DNA from: Lepidodermella squamata
Taxonomy: Eukaryota > Gastrotricha
Direction of reading: 5' to 3'
Assembly: GCA_047495785.1 (NCBI GenBank)
Contig: JBLDXI010000017.1
Location: 3,658,001 to 3,722,000, forward strand
DNA: 64,000 nucleotides
The first letter of the stretch is position 1, and every line of letters starts with the position of its first letter. Below, piece after piece: positions 1 to 12,572 of this stretch. Made by a program: the position numbers and the translations under genes. The notes beneath the pieces are model-generated. The model was given only the letters and a program-made list of their open reading frames with translations, was not told the DNA's origin and searched no databases.

Positions 1-3000
1 TTGACAATGCTAATGCCGCGATATAAGCGCAAATAAAATCAGTCTGAATTTCATTGTCAAGATTGAAGCCAGCAACGTAAAGTCAAATAATCAGACCTAT
101 TTCATATTTTATACTGCCACTACGAGTTTCTACAACACAGATAATTCACATGCCTTTAGAGACACCTGGCAATTACCAGCCTTAGTCTCTCTACCGTTGG
201 CCCGTGACTATCGGAACAGCGACAGGTGAAAAATAAATGGATGATACAGAAATCTCCACTAACAAACCTGTTTATTTTCACCGTAAAAGAACCACTTGTC
301 GATCCAGCATTTTGTCAATTTATCGGCCATTTGCTCACTGCACTGTAGCCGCTCAGTAATTGTACTCTGTAGGCCTAATCCCGAGTCCTGTAACGCAAAA
401 AACTGTCTTATCCGAATGAAACTCAATACTAACACTAACCAAGTGAGTTTTCGCTAAAATTTCTCGCAGACGATAAATTTCTTGCCGAAGTTCGCGAATT
501 AGTCTGACATTTGGATCCTAATTCGATCGATGAAAAACAACGTTATAACAGCAAATAAACATTTTTGCGGATCTACCTCATTCACAGAGGGAATATTAAC
601 GATTGCTTTAGCTCGTTGAGCGTACAGAAGAGTGCTGAGCGATTCTGTGTAGTTCGACGAGGCTGGCGATATGGCTATTGTTTTTCAGAGAAATATTTTC
701 ACATTCTTGAAGTTTCGGCGTTTACTTACTAGCGACCATGACGGTTTTCGCTGAACCGCCCAGTGATCCCCGCAGAAGCCAAGTTAGAACAGAATCGCGA
801 TACGGAATAAACGTGGGCCGCTGTGGTTGTTGACGCGCCGGCGACGACATGTAACCGGAACTACTCGACGCCGTAGCGATCGAATCCAAGTCGGTTGGAC
901 TGCTATTAGCGCCCCGCTCGGCTATAACGGCGTAAACATGAAAATAAACAAACTGATGAGTGTCACAATGTTAAACACTTACCCAACGCCGTAATTACAT
1001 TTCCGAGCGTTATTAGCGAGCGATTAATATTGCTGCCTTCTTTCATCCGCTCTTTCGTGTAAACTTCGTTTGGCGAGCCTCGCTCGGATCCCGCTAAATC
1101 GACCAAATTAACACGACTCACCATTTCAGAAGGCAGGCCATCGACGATTGACGCCTGGCTGAATGTTATCTGAGCAACGGGCAAATATAAAATAAGCCAT
1201 AAATAAGCAAATATGGGATCAACCTGAAAGATGGCATGACTCCGACTGCTGTATGCATGCATGTGAGTCGCGGCGGTTATCCTAACAAAAATTAAGGCGA
1301 AATTACGTATGCTTTTCTTCCACTTGTCGAATTAACCTTCTCTGATTTCCCTTGTCAATCAATTTCCGAATTTCATTCAAATCACGAACAACGAAAGTAG
1401 ATAAATCTGTAATTGACGAAAAACTCAATGAAATAGCTCAGTGAAGCTCATTGGCGAACCTTCAACAAATGGCCCGGTTTTCGGATGCTCGCGAACTTTT
1501 AGCGAAAACCTCTCTTTGCCGACCGGACTCCGCAACAGATCGCGAACGCGTTCGTTGTAAATTTCGTAGTAACTAGCTTCAACCTTGTAAGTAACAGCAG
1601 TTTCACTATCAGCAGCAGCCATCGTTTCATCGAACACGCGTGAGAAGATAACTTCACAAATGCGTGGTGTCAAGCCCGGATTTTCATTTGTTCCCATCAT
1701 TGTGAACGTTTTTCCTGTTCCGGTTTGACCGTACGCGAACAGGCAAGCGTCATAACCATCGAACGCCGACTGCAAGATGTCAAGCCCCAAATCCTGGAAC
1801 ACCTGAGGAAAGACAATGGATTTTCATGTTGTATTTGCAATTTTAGCTCAGTTTTGTTTACAACTCATCGCGGATGCCGCGATGGCCGAAATAATCAAAA
1901 ATTAATCAAGTCAAAACGAACTTGCGCCCTTGCATTACTTCATAACGTAAAAGCTCACTGATGTCGTGCGATGCATCCCTCTAGCATCGAGGCTGCACGC
2001 ACCGGACAAATATTCTTAAAATGCGGCTAATCAATAACTTATTGCGGTCGAACTTTGAGCGCAGGCGACACATGTAGCGCAATTCATTCATAATGCACTC
2101 GCGGCCTGACAGGTAGCAGAGCAGTCGCATAGTAAGAGTTAAGGCGCGCGCATGCGGTCTTTTACTACAAACAAATAAGTGTTAGCCTTATGGCGGATGC
2201 GCGTATGCCGCGTATGATGATAGCCGACGTGTATATTGGTTTTCTCACTTGTACATTTCATCACAGTCATTCTGGGCGGATCAGTTCTACATCGATAGGC
2301 TACTCGGCCGCAGTAAACAGTAAATATTGTTGACCAACCGATAGTTTTTCAAAAATACGGCCATGTGAACCCCTATGCTGTGACCGATAGTTATACCTAT
2401 TTTTTTACACCCATCTCGATATCGCACCTTCTGCGAAAACGTAAACAAGTTAATGATTTTCTCGCACAATAAATCAGCCGTTGCCTTCAAATAAGAATAA
2501 TATGTGGTCCACATGTTAGGGCCACACGCAATAAATTCAGTCGCTGGTCATCATGGGGTCCAAAGACGAGCATTTCAAGACGAATCAATGTGAATAGACG
2601 CTAAGAATGAACAACGGCACGGCAATGTGTAATATCTAAGTCACGAATTAATACGCGGCAATAGCGTGTCTGGTTCATAGACAAAGCGTCGGTCGATAAT
2701 AACAGAAGAAATACGTTAGATTCGTCCAAGCAATCGCTCCGCTTTGAGCCTTTGCGACACTCCACTTAGTGTCAATTTATGCCCCGTGAAGCCCTTTCAA
2801 AATACTTTGTTGTTCTCAAAACAGGTGACCTAGCTGCGCACGCCCTATGCTAACGAAAAGAGCATTTGTCACGATGCGCACGTGCCTAGTAAATTGCATC
2901 GGCAATATTGAAATGTATACCTAACCGAAGGAGAAAATAGATTCTCTGCGGGAGAAAAACGTACAAATAAAATTAAAAAATACTAGTTACCAGTTCTTGA

Positions 3001-3316
3001 CACCCACTGGTTTCCTCCATCGAATCGTAACATGCGTCGAATCCGAAGTTTTTCTTGCGCTCCCGGCTATCAGCAACGGCTCCTCCGCGTGATTCAAGCT
3101 TAAAATAGTGAACATAAATAATAAATGAAAGAGGGTTTGATGAAACTCACTCGTGCATTTTTTATCGTCAAGAAATTTTCATTGACTTCGACGATCACAG
3201 AGTCGCCGTTCTCAATTTCCCTGTAACGATGAAAGTTACGTTCGTCCTAAGCAGTTCAGTGGATCTTACCGTCTTGACAGCGGTCGCACGCGTACAGCGA
3301 CTTTAATATTAGCCAT
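1..3316 (-). CDS. Kinesin-3 motor protein, KIF16B/Klp98A-like (partial, C-terminus outside window)
   Basis: Plus-end-directed microtubule motor; KIF16B relatives carry early endosomes. Eleven exons could be joined in frame: 3316-3270, 3220-3151, 3098-2991, 1802-1460, 1406-1337, 1281-1224, 1169-983, 921-730, 674-577, 517-440 and 387-about 282, giving about 452 residues. Visible landmarks are the N-terminal strand KVAVRVRPL, the P-loop GQTGTGKT (about residues 100-107), switch I SSRSHAIF, switch [14 protein letters not shown] and the neck-proximal [15 protein letters not shown]. The wording [14 protein letters not shown] and TLGNVITAL is closest to what I recall of KIF16B. The PX domain expected for that subfamily would lie left of base 1, so the subfamily call is unproven. 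A serine-rich insertion precedes the IPYRDS motif. The start is the ATG at 3316. Intron 3 (1803-2990) is about 1.2 kb; the others are short. Exons beyond 282 were not resolved. Confidence 0.88.
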
Positions 3317-6300
3317 GATAAAAAACCACGCGGATTCGAGTGTTAGCAACAGGCCAAAGAATACTAATCATAAGTTGTTAATTGATTAAATAAACAGGCA
3401 TCTTAACGGGCTCTAAGAGAATAAAGCGCTATTAATACATTTAACATAAATGGTTCCTTTGACACTCTCAGATAAATATGCGGGTGAGCATTTTTTGAGC
3501 GATAAAACACGAGTTTTTATCACGGCGTGAACCAGTCTTTGTATAACAGCTTTTGATCAGGTGGAACGTTACGTTTTTTCGCCGTTATCACTAGTAGCGG
3601 CATCTCCGAGCTCAAAAGGTACAACTAAGTCTACGCCGCTTTGGAGAAATCGCCGCATGATAATGCCGCGTTCTTAATTTTATACATTAGATAGGCAGTG
3701 ATGCGGAAGAGAGCTAAATAAGTACTCCACTGCGATTAAACCGCGCGTTGAACCTGAGAAGAACAATTAATTACTCAGTATCGAAGATGCTGAAATCGCC
3801 GCAAAAAGAGTACAGACTCTCTTATTGGATATAGTACTTATATGCACTTGATTCCAGAGCGAGCGCTCAAAAAAGCCTCAAAAGCATGGGCGATCTCGTT
3901 TATCAAAAGTGTCTGCCATAGATGAAATGCGAAAACAAGTAAAGCCTAGACAATGACATTCCCAATTGAACTTCTTCGGGCGACAAATAAAATAATGAAA
4001 TTAGTTTACGTTTCGATATATACGATTAGAAGTCAGCCATTAAGATTGGGCAAATACCAGGTAACCTATAAACAGCAAAGACGTACAAGGATGTGGTCTA
4101 GAGAGATTTGTAGATAGGTTGCAGCTCTTGTGTCTGCGCGTTCTTATTTCTGATAGAGTTCGGATCGTACCCTCTAGTCGATAGGCAGTAGAAGAAAAAC
4201 TAGTAATTGTCTCAAATTTAAGTCACCGGGCAATAAATACATCATAAAACAGTATAGTATGAATTCTCTCATCTCTCAACGTAGTTTATCAAGTACTTAA
4301 TGGTCTGAAACAAACAAACAAAAGACATTGGGCCACGCAATCGAAAATATGTATTTCACAAAACAATGAGCAAAATGAAAGCAGAACTATATTTTTCCAG
4401 TATTTATATCTACGCATCAACCCCGCCATATCAGGAGATCTTTCCGATGTTTCCTCGGCAGCCTTTGCAGGAAACATCATTCATCGAGATCAATATTGCG
4501 AATGTCTGTTTGAAAAGAATCGATCAATGATCAATGATCAACCATGGAAGACCGCCAAGACTATCGAGCATTTAGCAGTTAACAGGCTTATAGGCAATAA
4601 AGACATCAAAACCTTGTCACCACAAAACACTAATTGGAGTTTGATCCTCCAGGTGGCGCTTACGGACAACCTGTCATGTATTTTACCGAGATGTCAACAT
4701 TTTATTCAAGATATGTGCATTCCTTAAAGCTAAAAGAAGTAATCATCAGCGCGCAGAACCTCTACGTGAGGTGGGAGTAACAAAATTGATAAGGTAAGTA
4801 AAAAAGTCATGATGGTGATAGCGAAGACAGTTAGCTCGAGAAAGCTGACACATAAACGCCGAGTAACAACAAGAAGGAGCTAATGCGATCATGGGTTGTC
4901 TAAGGACGCGTCGCTCAGGCAAAATTTGCCGCTCAGTTCACAAGGACGCTAAAATAATAATAATTTCAAGATTTTAAAAAATTAGCCAACAAAACTCGTG
5001 AAGTAATTATCATATGTAATTGCTGACAAATAATATTTAAAAAATAGCCGCATGTTATTTTGTGTCTGGGCGCCAAAAGCTTAGTGCCCAGTTTGGTCAA
5101 CCGTTGCCCCATCTTAAACTTCGAGCGAGCATCAAATTCATGCACTATGATAATCAAAAGATGCCCCAACACCTAAAGTATTAATCCGCCAATTTTCATG
5201 ACATTTGACTATAATCTGAGCGCATGAGCAACGCGGTGCTGGCCTTCGAAATCCTACGATCCTAACGGTCGAGGAGAGAATGCTCAGCTGAAAAACTTCA
5301 ACCTCCATAGAGAAGCCTCAGAGTTGTTAGTTGACTAACTTAAACACAAAGGCCATGGGAATTTGAATACCAAGGGTATAGTGTGATAGAAGCCTTGTCA
5401 AACCAGTGAATTTCCCTAATTGTTTTCAGAACACCATTTGTCGCTCTGCAACAATGTCTCATTTTACTGTATTTATGTTGATCTCATTTCAGTGGCATTG
5501 CTTACGTTTGAACATAGCTTGATCGAGAGGCTAAGCAGCAAAATATGAAGAACAACCTTGGCTCATTTTACTAGGCCTTGTTTTGCATCGAGTTTAGAAC
5601 ACGACTATCTTCAATGATAGTGAAATATACAGGGCTCATGGAAAGCCAGCGAAAACGCAGTTGAGGCCACAGGGCACACGGAAGCCTGATTTTTCCCTAA
5701 CTTATTAAATTAAATACAATGAAACTCCGATTTCGTGTCCTTTTATTTTCCATCTGACGGGAAATCCGGGTATGCAAAAGATAAGGGGGTGAAAAATCTT
5801 CAGTTTTTCCCGCAGCATCGAATTGCATGTAAATTGACCCGGATTATCCGTCTTTTCGGATTTCCCGCCCGATTTTTCGGCCGGGTCGTAGATGAAGCCA
5901 AATGGGGGTTTCACTGTGAATTCATTTTGATCAAGTTTCGTTTACTACAACTTCAGCTTGTTCGTTGACCTATTGCGTACTGAGGGAATATCGCTTAGGA
6001 TCAGGATCGCTCAGGATCGCTCTGGGAGGGAACCAGGAAAAAGCCCCCTCGCCAACTAATCCAACAAGTTACAAATATGGAGGCTTCAGAGTTTCAGGTA
6101 GACTGTATCATCAGCCGAATGCCACCTTCTAGGTTTGAAATATAGAAACAAAAATGAATAGGTAACCTGATTTTATTCATCATATCAGATTGAAATAGCA
6201 CAGTTAGAAGCTCTCGAACAACGTCACATGAAAATAATAAATTTGGCATGCATGACAAAAAACATCAGCAGCTTGACTTTCACCATTTTTCATCACAAGT

Positions 6301-6652
6301 AAGGCCATGAGGAACGCAGAGAAACGAAAATGACAATGGAATGACGCATGATACGCTCTTGGCTATCAAACAGTAAGGAGGTTGAAACGCAGGATTTTAT
6401 ACAATTTGCGAATTGAATATCCACCTGACCAAGTAACAAAAATACACCTCCGTCAACAGAAAAGACAAATATTTATCGGCACAATTTCAACCGGAATATT
6501 TGGTTGCACAAAAACGGCAGACTTTGAAAATTTAAATAAAATTAACCTTCCGCTTTTCATAAGAAAAGACCAAAGAGATTCAGGAATGCTATATCAGAAC
6601 AATATATGAGATGTGGAGTTTGAAATTGTTAAAATGCGATAGTACCGAAACC
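3317..6652. other. Gene-free stretch between the kinesin start and the synaptotagmin end
   Basis: About 3.3 kb with no reading frame that resembles a protein family and no tRNA-like arms that I could find. It should hold the kinesin promoter and the synaptotagmin 3'UTR. A foldback sequence at 5758-5867 and a short imperfect tandem (AGGATCGCTC units near 5996-6022) are the only structure noticed. Confidence 0.5.
5758..5867. repeat. Foldback with 11-bp perfect inverted arms
   Basis: CGGGAAATCCG at 5758-5768 is the exact inverse complement of CGGATTTCCCG at 5857-5867. A second pair, ATCCGGGT (5764-5771) against ACCCGGAT (5837-5844), overlaps it. This may be a degenerate foldback element or a structured noncoding segment; no terminal repeats or coding capacity were recognised. 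Confidence 0.4.
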
Positions 6653-8755
6653 TTATTTAGATGCTAGACCATATTTAGCCTTTTCTGGTGGCCTAATAAC
6701 GTAAATTCGAGTGATCAAGTCTGGAGTGTGCGATGCAGCAGCTGACCGCAGTTCGGCCCAGTGCGCGCTTTCCAGCGTGTCTGGCTCGGCTATGGAACCG
6801 ATCGCCACCCATCCGATGTTTTCACGTCTGCGGCTGTACACCATAATACCTATGCTAACATCAGCCAGTTGAAATTGCGCGACCTATACGATAAAAAAAT
6901 ACTGATGAATTTATATCAAAACGAAAATTCTGATAAGGCTACCTGGAAGACGAATTTTTCTTTATAGCTAGGAGACGCTCCTTTGCTCAGACGGGTTTTA
7001 GCCTGAGCCAGCAAGCGATCTGCTGTGGGTCCTAACATGACTAGAATCTTCACATAGGTTTCCATTTTTTGCGGTGCTTGGCGCATCAATCGATTTAGGC
7101 CCAAAGCTTGCCCAACCTAAGAATAACGAATAAAATGTATCGTATTAAATAGGTTGAATTTGATGCTAACCTCTACTGCTAATCGTCCCGTCAGAGCACT
7201 GTATGCCAGGCTTATTTGGATAGTTGGCTCTAAAGATGCGGAATGCTTTAATAGCTGATGCTCAGGAGCTTCAACAACATCAATCGCCCACAAGCCATCT
7301 TCGGCGGTTTGCATGGGCGCCCATCGGGTAACGTCGATGTCTTTAGGCAAAGTTGCCATTGACACAATAGCAGCGCCAATCATCTTCACGGGGGCGATCA
7401 TCATCGAGCGCCCATAAATGCGCAACCGTACGTAAGTGTCGGGCAGCGCTTCGTTGGGCACACGACACGTGAACAGCGACAGAAACAACGGATTGTCACC
7501 TTTCTCGAAGTTGGTTTTGAAGTTGTATTTCTTGGCTGGAAGAATAGAGACCTGAACTTGGTACTGCCAATCAGGGTGGGCTGTATTTTTCGCCTGCTTT
7601 ACGTTGATCGACAGCTCGCCTCGGCTGGTTGAATAGCTGAAACCCAGCTCAACCGCGAGTTCTTTTGATTCGCTAGAAGATCCGACTAGAATTGGCTGAT
7701 TCTCAGGCAGCTCAGACTCCGCTGGTGCCGCAACATCGCCAGTTGCGGCGTTTGCCTGCGAAGAGGACGCAATTTGATCAACAGCAGCAGCAACAGCCGC
7801 CGCTGCGCCGCCTTCCTCGTCGAATGGCTCTTCTTCGGCATGCGGCACTTCACCGTGCACCTTCTTGAGCTGCATATTGGACATTCGGATCGACTTGTGC
7901 CGCTGAAACTGATTGACTGCGTCATCTTCCGAATCGCAGTCCTCGTCATCTTCTTCCTCTGTCAAACCGTACTCGCGTCCAGTTGTTGCGTCGAACCGCT
8001 TTTTCGGTGGCCGATCCACACAAGGAAAGCCACCGATAGTTCGGAAGCAAAACATTTTGTTCAGATACATGAAGAAGATGATCAGCAGAATTAGACACAC
8101 GCCGACAAAGCCCAAGAACGCAACCGCTTCGGCCGAAACTGCAAATAAAAAACAGCATTATTTAAATAAAGATATACTTATGTAAAGGTCGGAACCTAGT
8201 GGCGGCCGTAGGGTAAATATGGCGAGCTTCTCGGCACTAACGGTAGTGCCGAGTGCGACAGTGGTAAAAGACATGATTTTTAATCCTTTCGCTGAAAAAT
8301 TATTCTACTTACTGCTTCGAATAAACGAGAATAATCCCTAGAAAAAGGCTGAACAAGGGAACCATATGGTAGTTTCACACCCTACACGTAGTGATATCGC
8401 TGATTAGCTCGCAGCATGTGATAGACTTATTGCGTATGCATTTTCGGCGATAAAAAAACGACGCGATCACGATACAGCACAGCTGCTACGGAAAAACGCA
8501 GAGCCTTACAGGCCAATTTAACGCGGAGCCTCAAAGAACAGCCGATGGTGGCATAAAAATGGTACATGATTCAAACGTACATGGCTGAGCAGCCCTGGCT
8601 CTGACTATCGCCGAGCTGTTGCCGGGAATTGGTTTGGTAGATCCAGCTCCGGTCAAATTTTTGGCAATACCAGGCGTTGCAACAACAACATCAGGAGCGG
8701 CGGCTACATAGACTAGACACAACGCGGCAATAGCCGCATTCAAAAACAGTGCCAT
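6653..8755 (-). CDS. Synaptotagmin-14/16-like tandem C2 membrane protein
   Basis: Single-pass vesicle or plasma-membrane protein of the SYT14/SYT16 branch, whose C2 domains lack most calcium-binding aspartates and act in trafficking. Exons 8755-8581, 8138-7171, 7116-6943 and 6883-6653 join in frame to 515 residues. A signal-like hydrophobic start (MALFLNAAIAALCLVYVAAA) is followed by a short lumenal stretch, a transmembrane segment near residues 66-88 and the signature LNKMFCFRTIGGFP that SYT14 shares. An acidic linker, C2A (about 220-345) and C2B (about 365 to the end) follow. YKEKFVFQVAQFQLADVS and RRENIGWVAIG match the SYT14 C2B. The start is the first ATG after a possible splice acceptor at 8799. 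Only 107 bp separate it from the upstream BCD1 stop. Confidence 0.87.
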
Positions 8756-8862
8756 CGAACGGCACTGATTGTCGAGTCGCACAATAATCAGTTAAATCCT
8801 ACAAAAATAGCAGACCGTGTTACAGGTAAAACCATTGATTTCGTTATATAAAATGAGCAAAG

Positions 8863-10268
8863 CTATTCATCATTGTCTTCTTCATCGCTTTCATCACTTG
8901 CGTACGCAGCAAGTGAAAGCAAATTTTCGGATTTGGCCACTAGCGGGGCCGGTTTTTGAGCAACGGGCTGCGACTCATCCTCAGAATCGGACGAGTCGGT
9001 TATGTGAACTTTTTCTTCTAGATACTCCATTTCATCGGAACTTCCGTCAGTAATTTCTCCATCTTCCGGCTCTGCTTTTTCCAGATTTTCTTCTGGGAGC
9101 ACGTCAGGCTTCGATTCGACTTCACGTGCTTCAGATCGATTACTCATCCAAGACGGAGCGCGGCCATTTTGAGCAACGTATTCCTTGAAAGACTCGTCAG
9201 GTAGCAACACCACGATGGTAGGGTGCTCGACTATGCACTGATGGCGCAAGTTACCAGCTAACGTTTTCTCCTTTTCGATAACTCGCCACCGATCATAGCT
9301 GTGCCGGTTTGGTTTGACGCGTAACAGAAACGTCAAGGCACACCCAAGCTGCATCTCTTCAAGCAGCTCGCCCTCCTCTTCTTGCTCCACCGTCTTTGGA
9401 GCAGTGTAAGCCAATTTATAGGGCCGCAGCACAGGGGCGGCTGCATTGTTTGTTGTCATTAGGCTGTACAGAGCCTGCGGTACCCGGTCGTACTCGTAAA
9501 CGCTGCAATGCGAACGTGCGTTATAGTAGCGCCGTTACGAGAGTGCTGCTCAATTTACCTACCTGGTCTGCATATATTTCTTATTTATAGCCGGGAATAT
9601 CCATTCGACTTGCCACATTATTACGTCTCGCCTATAAGCCGGAAATTAATGAGATAACTCGTATGGCTAGATATAACAATGATGGTGTGGGCGGGCAGCT
9701 AACCTCGGAATGAAGCATGTTTTGTTGAGGAAACCCCTAGACATATTAGGCGCAACTGTTCTCAGAATTATACAACGCCGCGAACACGCCCTCGCCAGAT
9801 TCGCCACCCACATAGATCGCTCAGTCTGTCGAAATTTCTTGAAACCTCGATGAGTGCTGTTAACCATTCGCGCCGCTTTCTCCAAAAACAAGTAATCTAG
9901 AAAATTAGAATTTGTGACCTGAAAAGACAATTCCAATAAATAGGTACTTACCACTTAGTAGTGTTTGATCGTCAAAGTGATGCAGTGCCTTGAAAGCAGC
10001 GGCGTCTCGTCGCCCATCACAGCCAAGTTTTTCCTTGTGCTGCCGACAGCATTCGAGAGAACACGTCTGAACAGAACAGCCGGGGCATTTGTAGCGCTTC
10101 TCCTTGGTCTTGCACATTTCACATAAAACAGCATCACAACTACTATAGTAGGCGGAAGAGAGTAATAAATTAAGCCGGCGTGTAGTTTATTAAACAAAAT
10201 AATTCTCACCGAAGCAGCTGTTTCGACGCCGACTTGCCAGTAAGCAGAAGTTCAGCTGCTAAAGCCAT
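8863..10268 (-). CDS. Box C/D snoRNP assembly factor, zinc-finger HIT protein (BCD1/ZNHIT6)
   Basis: Nuclear factor needed for assembly of box C/D small nucleolar ribonucleoproteins, and so for rRNA methylation. Exons 10268-10210, 10142-9952, 9896-9704, 9631-9563 and 9502-8863 give 383 residues. The zf-HIT finger spans about residues 27-60, with Cys27, Cys30, Cys39, Cys42, Cys47, Cys51, His55 and Cys60, in CEMC...YKCPGC...CSLECCRQHKEKLGC. It is followed by LLSDYLFLEKAARM and a later CIVEHPTIVVLL segment, both characteristic of ZNHIT6. The C-terminus is very acidic (runs of Glu, Asp and Ser), as is common in nucleolar proteins. The next gene on this strand, SYT14/16-like, starts 107 bp after its stop. 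Confidence 0.88.
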
Positions 10269-10880
10269 TCGTTAATATTTTAATGGCGTAGCAATAAAGT
10301 TGCCTAAAATAAGAAATATACACAAGATTGAATCTCTTAGCGTCACTAAAACCTCCTTTTCGCAGCCTGGAAAATTTTATTACGCGTAGAATCGAATACT
10401 TCGAAAACAAATCAGCAAAGAGCCGGTAAGGCACACTTCAAGCACTAAAAATCCGGTAAAATGCTCTCCGCCCACGCAGTAGCAAGCCTACGCGTGAAAC
10501 AACTACGTCTAAAAACCACGCGCTCGGAAGCTCGTTCAAAGGCTCCGGCGAAACAGGGGCTTTCAGCAGCGCGTCAACGAAACAGGCAGCATCATGCTAT
10601 ACGTAAAATTGCCACTTCGTAATGATCAAATCAAAATCGTAATAAGATTTACGTAGGACTCATTAGTTGAATGGCGAATCAGAATTTTCGGAGGTCACAA
10701 AGGTGGAGGGTTTGATTGTGCGAAGCTCGTATAAAACAATAAGGAAGACTGCTATGACATAATTTATATACTGATCGGCGTCAACAGATGAGATTTCCAT
10801 GAGGTCTTTCTAGTAACAAGGTTATGGAAAAGCGAGTAAGCAGGATAACAATTAGCACCATAGCAAAATAAAGGCTCGTG
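10269..10880. other. Intergenic gap between TRIC 3' end and BCD1 start
   Basis: About 0.6 kb with no coding signal. It presumably holds the TRIC 3'UTR and the BCD1 promoter. Confidence 0.5.
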
Positions 10881-12429
10881 TTATTTGTTTTTCTTGGCCT
10901 CTCCTTCAGAGGCAGCACCTCCAGCGCTCGATGCAGCTTGAGCTCCAGAGGCGCTTGAAGCCGAAGCAGCTGCGTCGGTGGTGGTAGCAGGGCGTATCGT
11001 GATTGTTGCATTTCGTAGTGCATCCCACATGCCTACAGAAACACATTAAAACAGATGATTTTCATGTTATTGCGTAGACTCACCTCCAAGAAGAATCGAT
11101 GCGACAAGATTCTCAAGCGGGCGCAGAGGATCGTGGATGTGGAAGACCAAATAGGCGATGCGGAAGTTGATGAAGGCAATAACAACGCCGAGGTAAACAA
11201 GAGAGAACGGGATGTCGGGCAAAAGATTCAAATTGGCAGCGACAAAAACCGCGCTTGCAGCCGCCGAATACTTGGTGGTACTGTATAGACAAAGAAAAAA
11301 AAATCAATCATAATTGAACAGCTTCAAGATGACTAATAGGAATGCACGTCAAAGCCACGCAAATTCATGGATGGCATGCGTAATCAGGTTAGTTTTAGGA
11401 TATCGATCATTCGCGCGCAAGCATGTAAAAAGGTCGCGCACAGCACACAGGAATGCAAATCGTACAATGACAACTGCAGAAATTCGAGAGAATGGCCGTG
11501 GCCGTGGCCATGGGCGCCTTTCTGGCCGTGACCCGCACTGCTGTGTGCCGCAAGGGCAGCGGCGCCGCCACGAATAGCGCGATCAACCGGAGCCAGCCAA
11601 TAATAGGAAGAGCCTAGCCCCCGCAAAATAAAAATGAATAACAATAATTGAGCTTACAAAGATAAATGAAGAAATTCAAGAGGTGGGGTCTTCATGTCCA
11701 ACAGCGACCTTCTGTGCGCATTGTCGTGAATGCCAAACACTAGTTGGTAACTAATCGACCGGAAAAACGCTACGCCGCCACCTAACCAAATCAATCGGGT
11801 CACAAATTGACATCGACAAAAGCAACATTCATTTGTATCGAGTTACCCCTGGTATGATAACCAAATGAAATAGACACATGATATAAGTTACCTTTAATAG
11901 TTCCGATGAGAATCATCAGGAAATACGCATCAGGGTAAATGTGAGCGACGTGATTCACACCATCAAGAATTTTGTAGGCACGCTGTACTTCCTTGATCAA
12001 CGAGATGGTCAGCTTCAACGGAGTCCAGCGGACGATTTTGTACATGAGGTCAAATGGAGAATAGAATATTATATACCAGACGACCGATGCCGTGGCCAAG
12101 TCGCGGTGGCTCAGAAACGGCTTGGTGATGGGCTCTCCAAGTAAGAAACTGGAGAGGAATCCAGCAGAGAAGCACAGCATCATGGAGCTGAACCAACAAG
12201 CAAAGGGATGCCTGCGAGCAAACTGTTGCGCGTGAGATGTTTGTCCTGATGAACCGCCTAGAGTCAAAAATCATTAACATAAAATTCCAAGCATCAACTG
12301 GGATTGCTCACTGGGCAGGTCGTCTTTCACTTGAAGACACATCAGGGTGTAGTGGCAAATGTCAAAATAAGGGTACATTTTTAATTTTCCCACCACTGCG
12401 CCGATATCAAGTAGCAATTCGTTGTCCAT
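10881..12429 (-). CDS. Trimeric intracellular cation channel, TRIC/TMEM38
   Basis: Potassium-permeable channel of the endoplasmic or sarcoplasmic reticulum that balances charge during calcium release. Five exons, 12429-12312, 12257-11892, 11613-11466, 11280-11084 and 11032-10881, give 326 residues with continuous phase. The N-terminus KLKMYPYFDICHYTLMCLQV and the following PFACWFSSMML, SVVWYIIFYSPFDL and KEVQRAYKILDGVNHV are the family hallmarks; the last contains the KEV lipid-binding signature. Several hydrophobic helices are evident. A His/Gly-rich insertion (HGQKGAHGHGHGHS, about residues 190-203) lies in a loop where vertebrate TMEM38 has none that I recall. The C-terminus is Ala/Ser-rich and ends KKNK, consistent with ER retrieval. 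A palindromic CRE lies 38 bp upstream of the ATG. Confidence 0.92.
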
Positions 12430-12466
12430 CTCGAGGCTACAATTTGATTAACAGCTCTAAACGAAA

Positions 12467-12474
12467 TGACGTCA
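12467..12474. promoter_or_regulatory. Palindromic CRE (TGACGTCA) upstream of TRIC
   Basis: The sequence ATGACGTCAT is a perfect 10-bp palindrome containing the CREB/ATF-type bZIP site, 38 bp upstream of the TRIC start codon in a 143-bp gap after the SAMM50 stop. This is a sequence match only. A single 8-mer can occur by chance, but its position supports a promoter for TRIC. Confidence 0.45.
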
Positions 12475-12572
12475 TTATTTGCAGAAATAATCGGTACATT
12501 ATCATAGGATTTTCTTTCTCTCTGAAGGATAGCGGAAGGGCTCATCGGTAAATAACATAAATCTAAGCAAAG

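Noticed and set aside
7774-8185. Plus-strand frames opposite the synaptotagmin linker
   Set aside because: They mirror the acidic and alanine repeats of the real coding strand.
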